From UBA1738 sp045658645 (GTDB lineage: Bacteria; Bacillota; Clostridia; UBA1381), in contig JAZOVJ010000056.1 of NCBI GenBank assembly GCA_045658645.1, positions 1 through 25,857 of the forward strand: DNA of 25,857 bases, read 5' to 3'. The notes beneath the pieces are model-generated. The model did no database searches. It had not been told where the DNA came from and worked only from the letters and a program-made list of their open reading frames with translations. Made by a program: the position numbers and the translations under genes. Below, in pieces: positions 20,621 to 25,857 of this stretch. How positions within the stretch are numbered: the first letter of the stretch is position 1; every line of letters starts with the position of its first letter.

Positions 20621-20683
20621 AATTAGGATATAAAAATGGCGCAGTATGCCGCCGTACAATTAGATGAGGAGGATTTAAACGCA

Positions 20684-22030
20684 ATGGCAGTTAAATCAGA
20701 ACAAGTAGAAAAAAATCTATTAAAATTAACATTTGAAGTTTCAACTGAAAAGTTTGCAGAAGCAATGAGCAAGGCTTATGCAAAGAACGCAAAGAAATAT
20801 AACGTTCCTGGCTTCAGAAAGGGTAAGGTTCCAAGAGCCGTTATCGAAAAGTACTACACAGAAGCAGTATTTTATGATGATGCTATCAATATGGTTCTTC
20901 CTGAAGCTTACGAAGCGGCACTAAAAGAAGCAAATGTTGAACCTGCTGCACGCCCTGAATTTGACGTTGATGAAATCAAAAAGGGTGAGCCGGTTGTATT
21001 CACAGCCTTGGTTACAACAAAGCCGGAAGTTGAACTTGGCGAATATATAGGTATAAAGCTAAATAAAATTGAGCACAATGTAACTGCAAAAGACGTTGAT
21101 GCAGAAGTTAAGCAGGCTCAGGCAAGAAATGCAAGAATCGTTCCTGTTGAAGGAAAGGCTGCAAAGAAAGGTAATATCGTTACAATCGACTTTGACGGTT
21201 CAGTTGACGGCGTAGCATTTGAAGGCGGTAAAGCTGAAGGTTATGAGCTTGAACTTGGTTCAAACACATTTATCCCTGGCTTTGAAGACCAGCTAATCGG
21301 CAAGAAGGCAGGCGCAGACGTTGACGTTGTTGTTACTTTCCCTGAAGAATATCACGCACCGGATTTGGCAGGTAAAGAAGCACTGTTCAAGGTAAAAATT
21401 CACGACATCAAGGCTCGTGAACTTCCAACAATCGATGACGATTTCGCATCAGAAGTAAGCGAATTTGACACACTTGAAGAATACAAGAAGAGTATCCGCG
21501 AAAGATTGGAAGAAAGAGCTGCTGAACAGGTTAAGACAGAAACAGAAAACGCTGTTATTGAAAAGGTTGTAGAGGGTTGTAAGGTAGAAATCCCTGCTGC
21601 TATGATTAACGACCAGACAGACAGAATGATGCAGGACTTCGCACAAAGACTTCAGTATCAGGGTATGGACTTTGGAACATATCTTCAGTATACAAGCTCA
21701 ACTCCTGAAGCATTCAAGGAAAATATGAAGCCACAGGCTGAAAGACAGATTAAGACAACTTTGGTTCTTGAAGCTATTGCAAAGGCTGAAGGCATTGAAG
21801 TGGCTGACGAAGACGTTGATTCAAAGATTGCTGAAATGGCAAAGCAGTACAACATGGAAGTTGATAAGCTAAAGAGCTTGATGCAGGATGCTGACATTGA
21901 CGGAATCCGTGAAGAGCTTGCAATGAACAAGGTTATCGATATGCTTGTTGAAAAGGCAAAGATTACAAAGCCACGTGCTAAAAAGGCAGCACCAAAGACT
22001 GAAGACGAAGAAGCTAAGGACGCTGAATAA
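20684..22030 (+). CDS. tig: Trigger factor, ribosome-associated chaperone
   Basis: 448 residues. It binds the ribosome exit tunnel through the N-terminal domain (signature GFRKGKVP at 43-50) and shields nascent chains. An FKBP-type peptidyl-prolyl isomerase domain follows in the middle (about 145-240; GNIVTIDFDG, then FIPGFEDQLIGKKAG), then a long helical substrate-binding C-terminal domain and a charged tail KKAAPKTEDEEAKDAE. ATG 20684 is preferred: AGGAGG at 20667-20672 lies 11 bases upstream and the protein then begins in the usual way. The upstream in-frame ATG at 20636 would add 16 residues, remove that site and fall close to the promoter. Biased codons suggest high expression. It leads a tig-clpP-clpX cluster, common in Firmicutes. 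Confidence 0.95.
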   Translation: MAVKSEQVEKNLLKLTFEVSTEKFAEAMSKAYAKNAKKYNVPGFRKGKVPRAVIEKYYTEAVFYDDAINMVLPEAYEAALKEANVEPAARPEFDVDEIKKGEPVVFTALVTTKPEVELGEYIGIKLNKIEHNVTAKDVDAEVKQAQARNARIVPVEGKAAKKGNIVTIDFDGSVDGVAFEGGKAEGYELELGSNTFIPGFEDQLIGKKAGADVDVVVTFPEEYHAPDLAGKEALFKVKIHDIKARELPTIDDDFASEVSEFDTLEEYKKSIRERLEERAAEQVKTETENAVIEKVVEGCKVEIPAAMINDQTDRMMQDFAQRLQYQGMDFGTYLQYTSSTPEAFKENMKPQAERQIKTTLVLEAIAKAEGIEVADEDVDSKIAEMAKQYNMEVDKLKSLMQDADIDGIREELAMNKVIDMLVEKAKITKPRAKKAAPKTEDEEAKDAE

Positions 22031-22089
22031 TTAGCATACCGGGGAAGGATAAATAGTAAAGACGCCTATGGGCAGAGTCTTTTAAAGGT

Positions 22090-22113
22090 GCATAACGCTT
22101 TTTGGCGTTATGC
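22090..22113 (+). other. Intercistronic hairpin between tig and clpP
   Basis: GCATAACGC (22090-22098) pairs perfectly with GCGTTATGC (22105-22113), nine pairs and a six-base loop. Only TCTTTAAATT follows, so termination would be partial. A smaller hairpin, AAAGAC (22058-22063) with GTCTTT (22077-22082), precedes it. Together they may adjust clpPX level relative to tig. Confidence 0.6.
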
Positions 22114-22141
22114 TCTTTAAATTAAGAAAGGATGGTAGACT

Positions 22142-22735
22142 ATGAGTTTAGTACCAATGGTAGTAGAACAGACAGGTAGAGGAGAAAGAAGTTACGACAT
22201 CTTCTCAAGACTTTTAGAGGACAGAATTATCTTCCTGGGTGACCAGGTTAACGATGCAACAGCAAGTCTTGTTGTTGCACAGATGCTTTACCTTGAAAGC
22301 AAGGACCCTGATAAGGACATCCAGCTTTATATTAACAGCCCGGGTGGCTCAATCACAGCAGGTATGGCGATTTACGACACAATGCAGTACATAAAGTGCG
22401 ATGTGTCAACAATCTGTATCGGTATGGCTGCTTCAATGGGCGCATTCCTTTTGACAGCAGGTGCTAAGGGTAAGAGATTTGCTCTTCCAAACAGTGAAAT
22501 TATGATTCACCAGCCACTTCTTGGCGGACTTCAGGGTCAGGCAACAGACATTCAGATTCATGCAGAAAGAATTATTGCTATAAAGAAGCATCTTAACGAG
22601 ATTATGGCAGAACGTTCAGGTCAGCCGATAGACGTAATTATGGCGGACACTGAAAGAGATAATTTTATGACAGCCCAGGAAGCAAAAGCCTACGGTCTTA
22701 TTGACGAAGTTATCACAAGCCGTAACGAAAAATAA
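22142..22735 (+). CDS. clpP: ATP-dependent Clp protease proteolytic subunit
   Basis: 197 residues, the tetradecameric serine peptidase core. The catalytic triad is Ser98 (GMAASMG), His123 (EIMIHQP) and an Asp in TERDNFM (Asp173). INSPGGSITAGMAIYDTMQY and the N-terminal processing region PMVVEQTGRGERSYDIFSRL are typical. It degrades proteins delivered by ClpX and other Clp ATPases. AAAGGATGG lies before ATG 22142. clpX starts 13 bases downstream, so the two are made together. Confidence 0.97.
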   Translation: MSLVPMVVEQTGRGERSYDIFSRLLEDRIIFLGDQVNDATASLVVAQMLYLESKDPDKDIQLYINSPGGSITAGMAIYDTMQYIKCDVSTICIGMAASMGAFLLTAGAKGKRFALPNSEIMIHQPLLGGLQGQATDIQIHAERIIAIKKHLNEIMAERSGQPIDVIMADTERDNFMTAQEAKAYGLIDEVITSRNEK

Positions 22736-22748
22736 AGAGGTAAATTAA

Positions 22749-23981
22749 ATGTCAAAAACAGAGAATATAAATGAGCTAAAATGCTCTTTTTGCGGAAAGG
22801 CGGAATCAGAAGTAAAAATGCTTCTTTCGGGTCCCGGTGTGTTCATCTGTGACGAATGTGTTAAACAGTGTCAGCAGATTGTGGCGGGTGACTTTGACGC
22901 AAAAGATTTCGGAACACCTGATGACCTTCCAAAGCCAAGAGAGATAAAGGCTATTCTTGACGAGTATGTAATAGGCCAGGAAGAGGCTAAAAAAATTCTT
23001 TCGGTTGCTGTATATAACCACTATAAGAGAATTGCAAATCAGGACACGAACGATGTGGAAATTCAGAAGAGCAACATCTTAATGGTAGGACCGACAGGAT
23101 CGGGAAAAACATTCCTTGTGCAGAATCTTGCAAGAATTTTAAATGTGCCTTTCGCAATTTCCGATGCAACAACTCTTACAGAGGCAGGCTATGTTGGTGA
23201 AGACGTTGAAAATATCCTTTTAAAGCTTATTCAGGCGGCAGACTACGATATTGAAGCTGCGGAAAAGGGTATCATCTATATTGACGAAATTGACAAGATT
23301 GCAAGAAAGAGTGAAAATGTTTCAATAACACGTGACGTAAGCGGCGAGGGAGTTCAGCAGACACTCTTAAAGGTTTTAGAGGGAACAGTTGCATCAGTTC
23401 CGCCGACAGGTGGACGAAAGCATCCTCATCAGGAATTTATCCAGATTGATACAACAAACATTCTGTTTATTTGCGGCGGTGCGTTTGATGGTATTGAAAA
23501 GATTATTTCAAACCGTGTAGGCAAGAGAAATCTTGGCTTCGGCGCAACCATTGAAAGCAAAAAGGAAGAGGATATTTCAGAACTTTTAAGACAAATCACA
23601 CCGCAGGATTTACTGAAATTCGGCTTAATCCCTGAATTTATCGGAAGACTTCCTGTTGTTGCAAAGCTTGATAAGCTTGATAAAAAGACCTTGGTAAAGA
23701 TTTTGACAGAGCCGAAAAATGCGCTTGTTAAACAGTACCAGAGCCTTTTGGGTATGGACGGCGTTGACCTTTCTTTTGATTCAGATGCCATTGAAGCTAT
23801 CGCAGATAAGGCACTTTCAAGGAATACAGGTGCAAGAGGCTTGCGCTCGATTATCGAAGAAACGATGACTGATATAATGTTCGATATTCCGTCAGAACCT
23901 GACGTTAAGAAGTGTATTATTCATAAGGATTGCATAACAGGCGATAAAGCACCGAAAGTTGTTCGAAAAAAGGTAAGTTAA
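22749..23981 (+). CDS. clpX: ATP-dependent Clp protease ATP-binding subunit ClpX
   Basis: 410-residue AAA+ unfoldase that feeds substrates into ClpP. The N-terminal C4 zinc domain has Cys12, Cys15, Cys34 and Cys37 (CSFCG, then CDECVKQC). Walker A is GPTGSGKTF (about 114-122), Walker B is IIYIDEIDKIARK, and the pore-region segment TLTEAGYVGEDVENI is present. NLGFGA contains the tripeptide loop (LGF) that docks on ClpP. Sensor and arginine residues are in EFIGRLPV and NTGARGLRSIIE. The length is normal. A terminator at 23992-24025 ends the cluster. Confidence 0.97.
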   Translation: MSKTENINELKCSFCGKAESEVKMLLSGPGVFICDECVKQCQQIVAGDFDAKDFGTPDDLPKPREIKAILDEYVIGQEEAKKILSVAVYNHYKRIANQDTNDVEIQKSNILMVGPTGSGKTFLVQNLARILNVPFAISDATTLTEAGYVGEDVENILLKLIQAADYDIEAAEKGIIYIDEIDKIARKSENVSITRDVSGEGVQQTLLKVLEGTVASVPPTGGRKHPHQEFIQIDTTNILFICGGAFDGIEKIISNRVGKRNLGFGATIESKKEEDISELLRQITPQDLLKFGLIPEFIGRLPVVAKLDKLDKKTLVKILTEPKNALVKQYQSLLGMDGVDLSFDSDAIEAIADKALSRNTGARGLRSIIEETMTDIMFDIPSEPDVKKCIIHKDCITGDKAPKVVRKKVS

Positions 23982-23991
23982 TAAATTTTAC

Positions 23992-24029
23992 AAATGGAAG
24001 TGACTAAAAAAAGTCACTTCCATTTAATT
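23992..24029 (+). terminator. Terminator after clpX
   Basis: Perfect 14-bp stem AAATGGAAGTGACT (23992-24005) with AGTCACTTCCATTT (24012-24025), A6 loop, T-rich tail TTTAATTTT. Confidence 0.9.
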
Positions 24030-24062
24030 TTACTAAAAAGCTGTTTTTTTATCGAAAATTGC

Positions 24063-24090
24063 TTGCAAATATGCGGATTTGTGATATAAT
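24063..24090 (+). promoter_or_regulatory. Promoter of the NifU-like / GGGtGRT operon
   Basis: TTGCAA (24063-24068), 16 bases, TATAAT (24085-24090), 48 bases before ATG 24139. The -10 is perfect. Confidence 0.55.
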
Positions 24091-24138
24091 TAACATAGTG
24101 GCTATTTATGGCATAAAATTTGAAAGGAGAATTTCGAA

Positions 24139-24831
24139 ATGAAATATTCACGCGAAGTTGAAGAAATGTGCCCTCTTGCTAAAGGCGCATATCACGGTCC
24201 TGCTCCAATTCCGGAAGAAGGAAAATGGGTACAGGTTAAAGAAGTAAAAGACATTTCAGGTCTTACACACGGTATTGGCTGGTGTGCTCCTCAGCAGGGA
24301 ACATGTAAGCTGACACTAAACGTTAAAGAAGGTATTATTCAGGAAGCATTGGTTGAAACAGTTGGTTGTTCAGGTATGACACACTCTGCTGCTATGGCTT
24401 CAGAAATCCTTGTTGGTAAGACAATTTTGGAAGCTCTTAACACAGACCTTGTTTGTGATGCTATTAACACAGCTATGAGAGAACTATTCCTTCAGATTGT
24501 TTACGGAAGAACACAGACTGCTTTCTCTGAAGACGGTCTTCCAATCGGTGCAGGTCTTGAAGACTTGGGTAAGGGTCTTCGTTCACAGGTTGGTACAACT
24601 TACGCAACACTTGAAAAGGGCCCAAGATACTTGGAGCTTGCTGAAGGTTACATAACAAAAATCGCAGTTGACGAAGAAAACCAGATTATCGGTTACAAGT
24701 TCGTACACCTTGGAAAGATGATGGAAATGATCGCTAAGGGTATGGATGCAAACGAAGCTTTGGCTAAGGCTTCAGGTCAGTACGGCAGAGTTGATGATGC
24801 TGCAAAGCTTATCGACCCAAGATGCGAATAA
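24139..24831 (+). CDS. NifU/IscU-like iron-sulfur scaffold-type protein
   Basis: 230 residues. The region 45-100 resembles the IscU/NifU-N fold: GWCAPQQGTCKLTLNVKEG, then VETVGCSGMTHSAAMASEIL and VGKTILEAL, comparable to the GCxxxxAS...GK stretch of scaffold proteins. Cysteines at 11, 49, 56, 77, 106 and 229 could bind a metal or Fe-S cluster. It is longer than IscU (about 130) and has an extra C-terminal part (150-230) ending in DPRCE. No cysteine desulfurase gene (iscS/nifS) is adjacent, which is unlike classic isc/suf/nif operons. Instead it is followed after 21 bases by the GGGtGRT gene, a pairing I know from other Clostridia. Codon bias suggests high expression. The precise role is unknown. 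Confidence 0.75.
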   Translation: MKYSREVEEMCPLAKGAYHGPAPIPEEGKWVQVKEVKDISGLTHGIGWCAPQQGTCKLTLNVKEGIIQEALVETVGCSGMTHSAAMASEILVGKTILEALNTDLVCDAINTAMRELFLQIVYGRTQTAFSEDGLPIGAGLEDLGKGLRSQVGTTYATLEKGPRYLELAEGYITKIAVDEENQIIGYKFVHLGKMMEMIAKGMDANEALAKASGQYGRVDDAAKLIDPRCE

Positions 24832-24852
24832 TAAAGGGGAGGTACGAAAATT

Positions 24853-25854
24853 ATGGCATTATTTGAAAGTTATGAAAGAAGAATTGACCAGATCAATGCA
24901 GAACTTGCAAAGCACGGTATCTCTTCTATTGAAGAAGCAAAGAAAATCTGTGACGATAAGGGCATAGATGTATATAATATTGTTAAGGGTATTCAGCCAA
25001 TCTGTTTTGAAAACGCTTGCTGGGCTTACATTGTAGGTGCTGCAATCGCAATTAAGGACGGTTGCACAAAGGCTGCTGACGCTGCTGAAAAAATCGGTGT
25101 TGGTCTTCAGTCATTCTGTATTCCTGGTTCTGTTGCAGACGACAGAAAGGTTGGTATTGGTCACGGTAACCTTGGCGCTATGCTACTAAGAGAAGAAACA
25201 AAGTGTTTCGCATTCTTGGCAGGTCACGAATCATTTGCAGCGGCTGAAGGTGCTATCGGTCTTGCTCGCTCTGCTAATAAGGCAAGAAAAGAAGACCTAA
25301 GAGTAATCCTTAACGGTCTTGGTAAGGACGCTGCTCAGATTATCTCAAGAATTAACGGTTTCACATACGTTCAGACACAGTTTGACTACTTCACAGGCGA
25401 ACTTAAGATAGTAAAGGAAACAGCTTATTCAAACGGAGAAAGAGCAAAGGTTCGTTGCTACGGTTCAGACGATGTTCGTGAAGGTGTTGCAATTATGCAC
25501 GCTGAAGGTGTTGACGTATCTATCACAGGTAACTCAACAAACCCAACAAGATTCCAGCATCCTGTTGCAGGTACATACAAGAAGGAATGTATCGAACAGG
25601 GTAAGAAATACTTCTCAGTTGCATCAGGTGGCGGTACAGGTCGTACACTTCACCCGGATAATATGGCTGCAGGCCCTGCTTCTTATGGTATGACAGATAC
25701 TATGGGTAGAATGCATAGTGACGCTCAGTTCGCAGGTTCTTCATCAGTTCCGGCTCACGTTGAAATGATGGGCTTGATCGGTGCTGGTAACAACCCAATG
25801 GTTGGTATGACAGTTGCTGTTGCAGTTGCTGTAGAAGAAGCAATGAATAAGTAA
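24853..25854 (+). CDS. GGGtGRT protein (conserved clostridial protein of unknown function)
   Basis: 333 residues, complete, stop TAA at 25852-25854. The family is named for its glycine-rich motif, here SGGGTGRTLHPD (258-269). Other conserved-looking stretches are PICFENACWAYIVGAA (49-64), GHGNLGAMLLREETKCFAFL (104-123), LAGHESFAAAEGAIGLARSA and ITGNSTNPTRFQHPVAGTY. There is no signal peptide; short hydrophobic stretches look like buried helices, so it is probably a soluble cytoplasmic enzyme. Cysteines at 33, 51, 56, 71, 89, 118, 202 and 246 could include cluster or active-site residues. GGGGAGG at 24836-24842 is a strong ribosome site. It is coupled to the NifU-like gene, so the two may form one metal-dependent system. 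The reaction is not known to me. Confidence 0.82.
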   Translation: MALFESYERRIDQINAELAKHGISSIEEAKKICDDKGIDVYNIVKGIQPICFENACWAYIVGAAIAIKDGCTKAADAAEKIGVGLQSFCIPGSVADDRKVGIGHGNLGAMLLREETKCFAFLAGHESFAAAEGAIGLARSANKARKEDLRVILNGLGKDAAQIISRINGFTYVQTQFDYFTGELKIVKETAYSNGERAKVRCYGSDDVREGVAIMHAEGVDVSITGNSTNPTRFQHPVAGTYKKECIEQGKKYFSVASGGGTGRTLHPDNMAAGPASYGMTDTMGRMHSDAQFAGSSSVPAHVEMMGLIGAGNNPMVGMTVAVAVAVEEAMNK

Positions 25855-25857
25855 TTT

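Noticed and set aside
20636..20683. N-terminal extension of trigger factor from ATG 20636
   Set aside because: It would place the strong AGGAGG site inside the coding region; trigger factors normally start as the product of ATG 20684 does.
1..25857. CRISPR array, rRNA or tRNA genes, insertion sequence
   Set aside because: No regularly spaced repeats, tRNA cloverleaf signatures, rRNA sequence or DDE-transposase motifs were seen on either strand.

Overview
The window reads as chromosome of a low-to-moderate GC, anaerobic, endospore-forming Clostridia-type Firmicute. The pointers are spoVAD-spoVAE, an HPr-like protein, a yybP-ykoY-type riboswitch, strong AGGAGG ribosome sites, consensus TTGACA/TATAAT promoters with 17-bp spacers, and the clostridial NifU-like / 'GGGtGRT' gene pair at the right end. 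I cannot name the species.

Layout. (1) 1-2993: the right end of an integrative mobile element. It holds the C-terminal end of a probable mobilization gene, three small accessory genes and a large serine recombinase, closed by a terminator. (2) 3001-5628, minus strand: a phospho-sugar mutase and an RluA-type pseudouridine synthase. (3) 5705-12256, plus strand: a six-gene aromatic amino acid operon, aroF-tyrA-aroB-aroA-aroC-pheA. Its 5' leader encodes a 29-residue Phe/Tyr-rich peptide followed by mutually exclusive antiterminator and terminator helices, which is a complete ribosome-mediated attenuator. (4) 12264-13385: a consensus promoter, a yybP-ykoY (Mn2+) riboswitch with a terminator, and a CaCA-family cation exchanger. 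(5) 13427-14719, minus: mtaB (tRNA ms2t6A methylthiotransferase). (6) 14800-16980: an HPr-like protein without the active-site His, a cupin, and spoVAD-spoVAE without spoVAC. (7) 16984-17390: a decayed alpha-mannosidase remnant that keeps its promoter and start. (8) 17387-19701: a polar amino acid ABC importer (binding protein, permease, ATPase). (9) 19856-20551: a metallophosphoesterase. (10) 20593-23981: tig-clpP-clpX (protein folding and quality control). (11) 24063-25854: a NifU/IscU-like protein and a GGGtGRT protein, probably one operon.

How the genes work together. The aro operon covers the first step of aromatic synthesis (DAHP synthase), dehydroquinate synthase, the EPSP and chorismate synthase steps, and both the Tyr and Phe branches. 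Dehydroquinase, shikimate dehydrogenase and shikimate kinase are not in the window. The DAHP synthase has an N-terminal regulatory domain of the type inhibited by Tyr/Phe in Thermotoga. The leader peptide's control codons are Phe and Tyr, so enzyme activity and transcription appear to respond to the same two end products. No terminator is visible between pheA and the riboswitch, so the riboswitch terminator probably also ends the aro transcript.

Strongest candidates for something little described are the Phe/Tyr attenuator (5705-5941) and the NifU-like/GGGtGRT pair, whose function is unknown to me. All base-pairing and homology statements were made by eye; no folding or database search was run.
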